In this document: positions 7,292-15,341 of the stretch, in pieces
Position numbering within the stretch: the stretch's first letter is position 1
Layout of the letters: each line of letters starts with the position of its first letter
NCBI RefSeq assembly: GCF_002295065.1
Contig: NZ_NSGG01000006.1
Location: 62,001-126,000 of the forward strand
Length of the DNA stretch: 64,000 nt
From: Mesorhizobium sp. WSM3859
GTDB lineage: Bacteria > Pseudomonadota > Alphaproteobacteria > Rhizobiales > Rhizobiaceae
Direction of reading: 5' to 3'
Position numbers and translations under genes: made by a program
The notes under the pieces: model-generated
The model's input: only the letters and a program-made list of their open reading frames with translations
The model's database searches: none
What the model was told of the DNA's origin: nothing

Positions 7292-9942
7292 GCGGCCCTC
7301 ACGTCCTCATTCATCCGGGTTGGTATCTTCAGACGGAATGTCGACCCTGACCCGATCACGGATTCAACGTCTATGGTTCCGCCATGCATTTCGGCGATGC
7401 GCTTCGAGATTGCCAGGCCAAGACCTGTGCCACCCTTCTGCCTGGTGCTGCTGTTGTCGACCTGCTGGAATTCTTCGAAGATGAGAGCCTGGTCCTTGGA
7501 CGCGATGCCGGGACCGGTGTCTCGGACGGTGATCTCGAAGTGGCCGTCGACCGCATCGGCAAGAATGTCGACCGCACCCGTTTCGGTGAACTTGACGGCA
7601 TTGCCTGCAAGATTCAATAGAACCTGCGTCAAACGGCGTTCGTCCCCGCGACCGATTGGAAGGTTCTCGGCAACAGTCGTTGAAAGCTCAAGACCCTTCG
7701 CTCGAGCCAGCGGCTCGACAGCGGCAACGGTCGATCGAACAATCTGCGCGACGGAGTAGTCCTCGATCGCCAGCGTGAGCTGTCCGGCTTCGATCTTGGA
7801 AAGGTCGAGTACGTCGTTGATGAGGCCGAGGAGGTGACGACCGTTTGCCTGCACGCGCGCGACGGTTGTCTTGGCCTTGTCCGGGAGTTCGCCGTAGATG
7901 CCGTCGACCAGCAGCTCTGTGAAGCCCAAGACCGAATTGAGCGGCGTCCTGAGCTCGTGGCTCATATTCGCCAGGAATTGGGACTTGTGGCGGCTGGCTG
8001 CCTCCAGCTCCTGGCCTTTCTCCTCGATGTCGCGGAACAGCTTGGCATTCTGGATCGCGACCACCGATTGGGCTGCGAAGGTCTCCAACAGGTGAACAAC
8101 CTGCTCATCGAATGGACCTGGCTTGTGGCGCCTGACGACCAGGGCACCGACGATCTTGTTGGGCCTCAGCAGCGGAACGATCAGGACACCGCGATATCCG
8201 GCGTCGACGATCGTCTTTCTCACAAGGAAGGATGAGGTTTCCTTGCTGAGGTCGGGAAACTGCACCGGCATGCACCGTCCGGGCGCGTCGCCGATCCCCA
8301 TATCGGCCAGCCCCATCGTCTGGTGCGAGACTGCGGCGATAAGCTCATCGCTCATCCCAAAGTTTGCGCGCGGACGGAATTGCTGCCGCGTGCTGCTGAA
8401 CACGTAGATGGTGCCAGCATCCGTCTCCGACAACTGGACCGCTTTGGCGACGATCGTTTTCAGCACCGTGTCGAGATCCAGCGTCGAATTGACCGCCTTG
8501 CTCACCTCACCAAGCGCCTCGAGCTCACCAACTGACGCGGCAAGCTCGCGCGTCCGTGACTGCACCGCCTCGAAGAGCCGCGCATTCTCGATGGCGATCA
8601 CCGCCTGGTCGGCGAATGTCTCGACGAGCGCGATCTCCTTGGGATTGAAAGGTTGCGGCTCAACCCTCGTCAGGACGAATACGCCAACGAGATCACCCTC
8701 CCGCAACAGCGGTGCAGCGAGGACGGTGCGGAATCCGCCTGCCTCAGCGATCAAGGCAATGCGGTAGTCTGGATCAGCGGTCACGTCTTCGATTTGTACG
8801 ATACGCCGTTCTTCGATTACGCGCCCTACGGCGGAGCCTCGGCCTGCGGCAAGCGCTGGAACTGGATTAGCGTCGACATAAGCACGGAAACTGGGCGGGT
8901 AGCCATGCGTCGACACATAGCGGAATACGCCATCCAGCAACTGCACGATACCACCCTTGTCGGCACGGCAGAGCCTGACAGCCGATTCCACCAACGTATC
9001 GAGCACCACCTGCAGATCGAAGGTAGAGCGGCTGATGACCTTCAGAACGTCTGCAGTGGCTGTCTGCTGCTGAAGGGCTTCGTCGAGCTGCTGGGTGCGC
9101 GTCTCAATCTCCTGATACAGGCGCCCCAGCTGGTCGGAGGTCTGGTTGACGTTAGCGGCTAAGACTCCAAGTTCGTCGCGATTGGCGACGGCAACTTGTT
9201 GGGCAAAGTCGCCGGCCGCTATCTGGCTGAGACGCGTCTCGATCTTCTTGACAGGTTCGATTAACGACCAGGAGATGATGTAGCCGAGCCCCAACGCCAG
9301 CAGTATACTGCCCACCGCAAACGAGACCACGATCAGTCTGGACGTGCCGTACGCACCTTCGGTCGTTTCGATGGCCACCACCATGTCGGCTTCGGCGATG
9401 TTGACCAGCTGGTTTGTCAGCCGCTCGAGGCGATCAGCCGACGGTATGATTTCATCAAGCTGAACCTTGCGCGCCTCCTCGGTACGGCCGGCGCGGACGA
9501 GCCCTGCCACGTGCGTTACCCCGGCCGTCAGCCGTTCGTACTCTTGCCTGACCTGGCCAAGCACGTCCACCTCGGCTTTGGCGACGAACTCCATGCGGTC
9601 GAGGTCGTAGCCGAACTGATTGAGCTGGCGCAGCGCCGCATCCAGCATCCGGTCGTCCTGAAGCAACAGGGCGGTGGAGATGCCGTAGAGCTGGGTGGTC
9701 GTATCGTGCTGTACCTGGCGGTAGGCCGCGATCCTGCGCTGCAGCTTGATCAGTTCGTTGGTCTGATCGTTGACGCCACTCAGCACCTGCAACCCGACGG
9801 CCCCGAGCACGATCAGCAGGCCGACGATCGACAGGAACGCGATCAAGAGCTTGGTCTGGACGCGCGCCGGCAGCCGGGCAACCCAGCCAACGAGCCGGTT
9901 CGTTAAGCTATTTGGATTCGTCCAAGAGGCTGAGAAGGTCAT
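7288..9942 (-). CDS. Membrane sensor histidine kinase, periplasmic domain-HAMP-GAF-GAF-HisKA-HATPase
   Basis: About 884 residues. A first membrane helix (about 31-51, LLIAFLSIVGLLIVLGAVGL) and a second (about 203-224) enclose a ~150-residue helical periplasmic domain of the four-helix-bundle kind. Then come HAMP (about 226-280), two GAF domains (about 311-451 and 486-631), HisKA with the phospho-acceptor His in SHELRTPLN (about residue 662) and an HATPase domain with DTGPGI and GGTGLGLAI. ATG 9942 is chosen over the longer frame because GGAGGA precedes it. The start lies inside the 3' end of the SCO gene, so translation is coupled. No receiver is fused. The ligand is unknown; the upstream binding proteins are candidates for input. 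Confidence 0.92.
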   Translation of the reverse strand: MTFSASWTNPNSLTNRLVGWVARLPARVQTKLLIAFLSIVGLLIVLGAVGLQVLSGVNDQTNELIKLQRRIAAYRQVQHDTTTQLYGISTALLLQDDRMLDAALRQLNQFGYDLDRMEFVAKAEVDVLGQVRQEYERLTAGVTHVAGLVRAGRTEEARKVQLDEIIPSADRLERLTNQLVNIAEADMVVAIETTEGAYGTSRLIVVSFAVGSILLALGLGYIISWSLIEPVKKIETRLSQIAAGDFAQQVAVANRDELGVLAANVNQTSDQLGRLYQEIETRTQQLDEALQQQTATADVLKVISRSTFDLQVVLDTLVESAVRLCRADKGGIVQLLDGVFRYVSTHGYPPSFRAYVDANPVPALAAGRGSAVGRVIEERRIVQIEDVTADPDYRIALIAEAGGFRTVLAAPLLREGDLVGVFVLTRVEPQPFNPKEIALVETFADQAVIAIENARLFEAVQSRTRELAASVGELEALGEVSKAVNSTLDLDTVLKTIVAKAVQLSETDAGTIYVFSSTRQQFRPRANFGMSDELIAAVSHQTMGLADMGIGDAPGRCMPVQFPDLSKETSSFLVRKTIVDAGYRGVLIVPLLRPNKIVGALVVRRHKPGPFDEQVVHLLETFAAQSVVAIQNAKLFRDIEEKGQELEAASRHKSQFLANMSHELRTPLNSVLGFTELLVDGIYGELPDKAKTTVARVQANGRHLLGLINDVLDLSKIEAGQLTLAIEDYSVAQIVRSTVAAVEPLARAKGLELSTTVAENLPIGRGDERRLTQVLLNLAGNAVKFTETGAVDILADAVDGHFEITVRDTGPGIASKDQALIFEEFQQVDNSSTRQKGGTGLGLAISKRIAEMHGGTIDVESVIGSGSTFRLKIPTRMNEDVRAA

Positions 9943-10492
9943 CCCGGAACTCCTCCAGGTCGAACCGAACGCCAAGATATTGTACTCGCAAGATGCCATT
10001 CGGGTCTACGAGCGAGGTCAACAAGGTATGGTCGACATCACCGTTCGCCGCCTTCTTCGCGAAGACCCCATATTTCCGTCCAACCTCATGAACAATCGCC
10101 GGATCGCCGGTAAGAAAAGACCAGCCCTTCAGATCGGCGCCAAAATTCTGCGCATATTCCTTCAAAACATCGGACGTATCGCGCTCCGGGTCGACGGTGA
10201 TCGAAATGAAGGCGATTTTGGGTCCGAACGCACTACCCAACTTTTCCTGCACCCTGGCCATCTGGGCGGTCAGCATGGGACAGACGTCGGCACAGTACGT
10301 ATAGATGAATGCAATGGCGATCACCTTGCCGCGAAAGTCGTGCAGCGAGACTCGCGCCCGGTCCTGTGATGTCAGCGTAAAATCTGGAGCCGGTCCTATT
10401 GCCGGCAATCGTTGATCATGCGGCGCGTCATGCGCCTGCGCCGGTCCGGCCATCAGCGCCAGCACCAAGATGCGCGCCGGCCACTCGCTCAT
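9908..10492 (-). CDS. SCO1/SenC family copper-binding protein
   Basis: About 194 residues with a short hydrophobic export segment (RILVLALMAGPAQA) and a thioredoxin-like SCO domain. The copper ligands are present: CADVCP (CxxxC) and His in DVDHTLLTSLVDPNG. SCO proteins deliver copper to the CuA centre of cytochrome oxidases or act as thiol-disulfide/redox sensors. There is no oxidase gene nearby. ATG 10492 overlaps the stop of the preceding binding-protein gene (ATGA), so it belongs to the operon, and its position between binding proteins and a sensor kinase argues for a role with them. Confidence 0.9.
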   Translation of the reverse strand: MSEWPARILVLALMAGPAQAHDAPHDQRLPAIGPAPDFTLTSQDRARVSLHDFRGKVIAIAFIYTYCADVCPMLTAQMARVQEKLGSAFGPKIAFISITVDPERDTSDVLKEYAQNFGADLKGWSFLTGDPAIVHEVGRKYGVFAKKAANGDVDHTLLTSLVDPNGILRVQYLGVRFDLEEFRDDLLSLLDESK

Positions 10493-11496
10493 GTTTTCAA
10501 CTCGCGCTTGACCTCGTTGAAAAAGCGCCAATCCGTGCCGTTCGCGATGATCTCGTTTGGGCTTGACTTGACGATTCCGGCTTCATGCAGCCGCAGCGAG
10601 AAGAACCTCATCGTGTCCTCGGGATCGAAGTCACGCCAATTAGAGTATGGGAGCTCGCGGAGCGACTGCACAGCGTAGTCGTATTGCTCGGTGTGTCCGC
10701 CATCCACCAGGAGGCGTGCCACCTGTTCCGGTTCGGCCGCGCAGATGTCGGCCGATTTGATGATGGCCCGGATGACGCGCTTGGTGGCGGCTGGATTTTT
10801 CTCGGCATACGCGGCGTTGACCGCCAGCATGCAGCAGTAATATTGCGACCACGGCCGGTCCCTGGAACTGTCCAGGATGACGTGGCCGACCTTGCGGGCG
10901 CGGAGGTCTTGAGCCTCAGGCGGAAAAGCCAGGAAGGCGTCGACCTTGCCCTCGGCGAAGAGCTCCGCCGGCTTTGCTGCGCCGACGATCCATTCGATGT
11001 CGCGTTGCGGATCGAGGCCGACATAGGTCGCCATGGCACTGACGAATATATGCGGATCCGACGATAGATTGCCGCCCACGCCGACTTTGCGGCCCTTGAG
11101 CTCCGCGACGCTTTTGATGTCTTCGCGTCCGAACAATTCGTAGCAGCCGACATGCACTCCGGAGATCACCTTGATCGGGGCGCCAGTGTCAACCGGAATG
11201 ATTAGGGCCGTGGCAAAGTCAATGCCGAAGTCGATGTCGCCACGCGCCAGCATCTCGGTCTGGGCGATGCCGGCCTCGGCGGCCACAAAGCCAAAATCCG
11301 AGAACCCCTCTGCGCGGATCAGATCCTCGGCGACGTACTGCGGAGCAATGCAGATACCGGGCGCCGCCGCAAAGCGGGCGACCGTGGTTTCAGGTGCAGC
11401 TTCGGCGGCGGCCGCGTTGCGGCCCTTCGCAAGGCCCGCGGCTGCGAGCGCAGACAAGCCTGTAAGGAAACGACGACGGTTCTGGATCATTTGCAT
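10489..11496 (-). CDS. Tat-exported NMT1/THI5-like substrate-binding protein, paralogue 4 of the tandem array
   Basis: 335 residues. The N-terminus NRRRFLTG plus an Ala-rich stretch is a twin-arginine signal. The body is a type II periplasmic binding fold of the nitrate/sulfonate/taurine (SsuA, NMT1/THI5-like) class: IAPQYVAEDLIRAEGF, LARGDIDFGIDFA, LKGRKVGVGG and ATKRVIRAIIKSADI. Two Cys-containing motifs are shared with the three upstream copies: VHVGCYEL and RPWSQYYCCM. No permease or ATPase is encoded nearby. Its stop overlaps the SCO start. It may serve as a receptor rather than a transporter subunit. Confidence 0.88.
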   Translation of the reverse strand: MQMIQNRRRFLTGLSALAAAGLAKGRNAAAAEAAPETTVARFAAAPGICIAPQYVAEDLIRAEGFSDFGFVAAEAGIAQTEMLARGDIDFGIDFATALIIPVDTGAPIKVISGVHVGCYELFGREDIKSVAELKGRKVGVGGNLSSDPHIFVSAMATYVGLDPQRDIEWIVGAAKPAELFAEGKVDAFLAFPPEAQDLRARKVGHVILDSSRDRPWSQYYCCMLAVNAAYAEKNPAATKRVIRAIIKSADICAAEPEQVARLLVDGGHTEQYDYAVQSLRELPYSNWRDFDPEDTMRFFSLRLHEAGIVKSSPNEIIANGTDWRFFNEVKRELKT

Positions 11497-11540
11497 GGGG
11501 TTCTCCCTCGCGTTGAAAATGGCACGGGCTGGCTGCCTAG

Positions 11541-12563
11541 TCAGATCTTCAGCTCGTGCTTAAGTTCGTTGAAGAAACGCCAGTCGGTGCCTTGGGCCAA
11601 AAGCGTCTGGGGGGTGCTCTTCAGCATCCCGACCTCGTGGAGGCGCAAGGCGTAGAAGCGCAGGGTGTCTTCGGCGCTATACTCACGCCAACCGTAGGGG
11701 ATCGCCTCCATGGCCTGGAGGGCGTGGTCATAGCGCCTGGTATAGCCCTGGTCCACCAAGAGCTGCGCGGACCGCTCGGGCTTGCTGGCGCAGAAATCCG
11801 CCGCTTTCAGGATGGCGCGCAGCGCGCGTTTCGTGGCCACCGGATACTTGTCCACGAACTCCCGGTTTCCAGCCAGCATGCAGCAGAAATACTGCGACCA
11901 GGGCCGGTCGACGGTGCTGCTGATCACCACATGGCCGATCCGCTGCTCCCGCATCTCCTGCGGTTCGGGAGGAAAGCCCAGGTAGGCATCGATCTTGCCC
12001 TCACTCAGGAGCCGGATGGACTCGGGTCCCGGATGCGTGACGAAATTTATGTCGTTGTGGAGGTCGAGGCCCACATACGCCGTCATAGCGGCGAGAAAGA
12101 CGTACCGGCTGGAATCTCGCGACGGCACGGCCACGGTCTTGCCCTTGAGGTCGCGGATTGACTGGACGCGATCGTTCCCGAACAGCTCAAAGCAGCCGAC
12201 GTGGAGTCCTCCCAGGATGACGATGGGATCCCCCGCCTCCAGGCGGAGAAGGAGCGGGGCGGCAAAATGATTGTTGAGGTCGGCTTCACCGGAGGCGAGG
12301 GCCGGTGCGATATCCGCAGTACCCTCTCGTTGGATATACTGCACGTCGGTGAACCCTTCGCTGCGCAGCAGTTCCTCGGCTACGTACTGGGGGGCCTGAC
12401 AGATGCTGGGAATCCGGACGAGCCGGATCCGCGTCGTCTCGGGCGGCGGCTCGGCAGCGGCCCGGCTAGGGTGGGACCAGCCCAGCAGCCCGGCTGTCCC
12501 TGCCATCGTCATCCCATGCAGGAAGCTGCGTCGGTTGAACCGTCCGGGGTATAGGGTACGCAT
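11541..12563 (-). CDS. Tat-exported NMT1/THI5-like substrate-binding protein, paralogue 3 of the tandem array
   Basis: 340 residues from ATG 12563, which has GGGAGG 8 bases upstream; the longer frame to 12680 is not needed. Twin-arginine signal FNRRSFLHG. Shared family segments include ICQAPQYVAEELLRSEGF, LKGKTVAVPS, GLHVGCFEL and RPWSQYFCCM, followed by ATKRALRAILKAADF. It is separated from the next copy by 45 bases and from the previous one by 130 bases. The ligand class (sulfonate, nitrate, pyrimidine-like) cannot be told from sequence. Confidence 0.88.
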   Translation of the reverse strand: MRTLYPGRFNRRSFLHGMTMAGTAGLLGWSHPSRAAAEPPPETTRIRLVRIPSICQAPQYVAEELLRSEGFTDVQYIQREGTADIAPALASGEADLNNHFAAPLLLRLEAGDPIVILGGLHVGCFELFGNDRVQSIRDLKGKTVAVPSRDSSRYVFLAAMTAYVGLDLHNDINFVTHPGPESIRLLSEGKIDAYLGFPPEPQEMREQRIGHVVISSTVDRPWSQYFCCMLAGNREFVDKYPVATKRALRAILKAADFCASKPERSAQLLVDQGYTRRYDHALQAMEAIPYGWREYSAEDTLRFYALRLHEVGMLKSTPQTLLAQGTDWRFFNELKHELKI

Positions 12564-12693
12564 CGGGACCTCCCTTCCAAATGCTGGCCAGTGTGACACC
12601 GAGAACGGTGACCAGTGGATGCCGTGTTGTGCACAAACCCGAGCCTCGGCCATGCCACCATGGCGAGCGCTCGGCCACATGCTTGCCTGTTGC

Positions 12694-13707
12694 TCATATC
12701 TTCAGCTCTCGCTTTAGCTCGTTGAGGAGCCGCCAATCGGTACCGTCTGCGATGATCTTCTGGGGGCTCGACCTGATCATGCCGGCTTCTTGAAGTCGCA
12801 GGGCGTAAAACCGGATCGAGTCTTCAGGATCGAACTCCCGCCAGCGGTCGTACCGGATATCCTTCAGCGTTTGCAGCGCGTAGTCAAACGACGGGACGAA
12901 ATCGCGATGGACCATCTGCCGGGCCACCATTTCCGGATTCGACACGCAGAGGTCGGCGGCCTTCAGAATGGAGCGCAAGACCCGCTTGGTCGCCACCGGG
13001 TACCTATTTGCATAATCCGTCGTCGCGGAGATCATACAGCAGAAATACTGTGACCATGGGCGGTCGACGGCATTGTTGAGGATGGTGTGGCCGATCTTCT
13101 TGGCGCGCAGCTCCTGCGGCTGGGGCGGGGTCCCGAGGAAGGCGTCGATCTTCCCTTGGACGAACAGTTCCGTGGGCTTGACGTTCTCGGTCAAGACCCA
13201 CCGGATATCGTTGACGGGATCGAGCCCGACATAGGCGGACATGAGGGACAGCCACACGTGTCGCGAGTTGTTGAAACCATCAACGCCCACCCTCTTGCCC
13301 CGCAGATCCGTGACGCTGCGGATGCTCTCCTTGGCGATCAGTTCGAGGCATCCCGAGTGCAACCCGGTTAGCACCTTGATCGGCACGCCGGCATCGATCG
13401 ACGCAATTTGGTTCGGCGGAAAGTTGACCGAGAAATCCGTCTCACCGCGTGCGATCCACTCCGATTGGTCGACGCTCCTGTCACCTTCCACGTAGCGAAC
13501 GTCTGTGAAGCCATCTGCGCGCATCAGTTCCCCGGCGATGTACGCGCCGGCCCAGCAGTAGGAACCGCCTACCCACCGCGGCAGCCGAACCGTGGTCGTT
13601 TCCAATGGCAGTTCCGCGTGGAGTGACTCCGGAAGACCGAGGATACCGGCAGCGCCCGCCAGTGCAGCACCGGCCAGGAATCGGCGGCGGGTCTGGATGA
13701 TCTGCAT
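12694..13707 (-). CDS. Tat-exported NMT1/THI5-like substrate-binding protein, paralogue 2 of the tandem array
   Basis: 337 residues; the twin-arginine signal TRRRFLAG is followed by a hydrophobic Ala/Gly stretch. Shared motifs are YCWAGAYIAGELMRADGFTD, LKVLTGLHSGCLEL, LRGKRVGVDG and RPWSQYFCCM. It is closer to paralogue 1 than to 3 and 4: both have an SYCWAG/AYCWGS opening (GGSYCWAG, GGAYCWGS) and the pattern TDVRYVEGD. AAGGA precedes the ATG. The recent-looking pairwise likeness suggests stepwise tandem duplication. Confidence 0.88.
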   Translation of the reverse strand: MQIIQTRRRFLAGAALAGAAGILGLPESLHAELPLETTTVRLPRWVGGSYCWAGAYIAGELMRADGFTDVRYVEGDRSVDQSEWIARGETDFSVNFPPNQIASIDAGVPIKVLTGLHSGCLELIAKESIRSVTDLRGKRVGVDGFNNSRHVWLSLMSAYVGLDPVNDIRWVLTENVKPTELFVQGKIDAFLGTPPQPQELRAKKIGHTILNNAVDRPWSQYFCCMISATTDYANRYPVATKRVLRSILKAADLCVSNPEMVARQMVHRDFVPSFDYALQTLKDIRYDRWREFDPEDSIRFYALRLQEAGMIRSSPQKIIADGTDWRLLNELKRELKI

Positions 13708-13750
13708 TGGGCCGTCCTTTCCAAGGAAAGCACACGAGCCAGCTAGCTGC

Positions 13751-14758
13751 TCAGCTCCTCAGCTCGCGCTTAAGCTCGTTGAGGAAACGGAAATCCGTGC
13801 CGGCGGCCAGGATTGCCTGCGGGCTCGACTTGATCATGCCCGTCTCCTTCATGCGGAGCGCATAGAAGCGGACCGAATCCTCTGCATCGTAGGTCCGCCA
13901 TTTGTCGTGCGCGGTATTCTGCAGGGTCGTCAGTGCAAGGTCGTAGCTCGGCAGAAAGCCGCGATCGACCAGCTCGCGCGCCGCCGAGGTCGGGGCGGAC
14001 GCGCAGAAATCGGCAGCCTTGAGGATGGCTCGCAGTACACGCTTGGTCGCCAGCGGGTATTTTTCTACATAGTCCGCCCTCCCTGCGACCATGCAGCAGT
14101 AATATTCCGACCATGGACGGTCGACCAAGTTGCTGACAATCGTGTGGCCTATCTCATCGGAACGGACCTTCGAGAACGCGCTGGTGTCGGCGAGGAAGGC
14201 ATCGACCTTGCCGCCGATAAAATCCTGCATCGGCGAGGGCCCCACGACCCATTCGATGTCGTGGCCGGGATCCAGCCCAACATAGTTGACGATCAGGCTA
14301 AGGAATACGTGTGGATGGTCATTCAGGGCCCAAATCCCCACCCGCTTGCCCTTCAGGTCAGCAACGCCGTTGACTCTGTCGCTGGCCCGCAGCTCCCAGC
14401 AACCCATGTGCACACCGGTCAAGATCTTGATAGGTGCTCCAGCATCGATGGACCGGATATGCATCGTCGGCATGTTGAAATCAAAGTCCGTCGCTCCGCC
14501 AGCGAGCCACAGCGTGTTGTCGACCTTGGTGTCTCCTTCGACGTAGCGGACGTCGGTCATGCCGTCGGCGCGCAGCAGCTCCCCGGCGAGATAGAGCGAA
14601 CCCCAGCAATAGGCTCCACCTAGCCAGCGGCCCAGCCGCACAGTAGTCGTTTCCGGGGGCGCCTCGGCCCAGACCTCAGTCGTTCCGCCGATGAGGCTTG
14701 CGGCGCCGATCGCCGCAGCGCTGGCCACGAAGGTGCGGCGATTTTGAATAGTACGCAT
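13751..14758 (-). CDS. Tat-exported NMT1/THI5-like substrate-binding protein, paralogue 1 (operon head)
   Basis: 335 residues from ATG 14758, supported by GAGGAG 8 bases upstream; the frame open to 14974 lacks such a site. Twin-arginine signal NRRTFVAS. Shared motifs are AYCWGSLYLAGELLRADGMTD, TGVHMGCWEL, LKGKRVGIW and RPWSEYYCCM, then ATKRVLRAILKAADF. It is first in a run of eight minus-strand genes with gaps of 4 overlap to 130 bases. The promoter must lie in 14759-15341, where two inverted repeats are seen. Confidence 0.88.
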   Translation of the reverse strand: MRTIQNRRTFVASAAAIGAASLIGGTTEVWAEAPPETTTVRLGRWLGGAYCWGSLYLAGELLRADGMTDVRYVEGDTKVDNTLWLAGGATDFDFNMPTMHIRSIDAGAPIKILTGVHMGCWELRASDRVNGVADLKGKRVGIWALNDHPHVFLSLIVNYVGLDPGHDIEWVVGPSPMQDFIGGKVDAFLADTSAFSKVRSDEIGHTIVSNLVDRPWSEYYCCMVAGRADYVEKYPLATKRVLRAILKAADFCASAPTSAARELVDRGFLPSYDLALTTLQNTAHDKWRTYDAEDSVRFYALRMKETGMIKSSPQAILAAGTDFRFLNELKRELRS

Positions 14759-14963
14759 CGGAACGCTCCTCTTCCGAATCGCAAACGGCAATTCTGGGCG
14801 GAACCGGGCAAAAGAGGTTCGGCGGAGGCAGATGGTCTCGTGGGCGCAACGAGTAGTTGTGGTTCGAACGCGCCCAGTCCGATGCGGGAGTCTTGCGCTC
14901 TCAGTCGCCGGCTCATTTATTAGCAACCGACGATATGCCACGATACGCCCAATTTGCGTTGGC

Positions 14964-14986
14964 CGCGAGCCCAAAACTTGCTCGCG
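14964..14986. promoter_or_regulatory. Inverted repeat, 7-bp arms
   Basis: CGCGAGC, nine bases, GCTCGCG. It lies about 205 bases upstream of the first binding-protein gene. It could be an operator or a stem-loop; there is no T run on either side to make it a clear terminator. Confidence 0.35.
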
Positions 14987-15021
14987 CCAAACATCACGTC
15001 AGCGCCTCGATGTCGGTGGAG

Positions 15022-15045
15022 ACCGTTCGCACGATTGCGAACGGT
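15022..15045. promoter_or_regulatory. Perfect 10-bp inverted repeat upstream of the binding-protein operon
   Basis: ACCGTTCGCA-CGAT-TGCGAACGGT. The arms pair perfectly and no T run follows. A dyad of this size with a 4-base centre suits a dimeric transcription factor. It is 264 bases upstream of the operon head and 297 bases downstream of the molybdoenzyme stop. Confidence 0.45.
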
Positions 15046-15341
15046 GCCTTCAAGTTTACTTGCAGCCGTTCCGAGTGATCGACACAAAGGTCTGCATCGG
15101 TCAGCTTCTGACCTTGGTCTCACCGGGCGAACGTCCGCTATCGTTCTTCGGATACCAAAAGCCGCCATTCCGCTGCCGGCCCCAAAGCTTCCTAGCGGCA
15201 TTGCACCTACAGCGGACTGTCCGAATCAATGAATGCGCCCGCGACATAGGCTTGCTCGACAGCAATGACGGGTGGCCCCATATTTGGAGTGAGGTCACCT
15301 CGATCCTCGTCAGTCTGGTAGGGCCGCCACCGGTAACCTTC

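Larger units (their letters stand above)
14759..15341. other. Upstream region of the binding-protein operon
   Basis: About 580 bases between the operon head and the molybdoenzyme gene, both on the minus strand. A plus-strand frame here (14832-15443) matches nothing known and looks non-coding. The region holds two inverted repeats listed separately. Confidence 0.5.

Noticed and set aside
11556..12161. Plus-strand frames across the four binding-protein genes
   Set aside because: All are antisense to well-supported Tat-exported proteins with ribosome sites.
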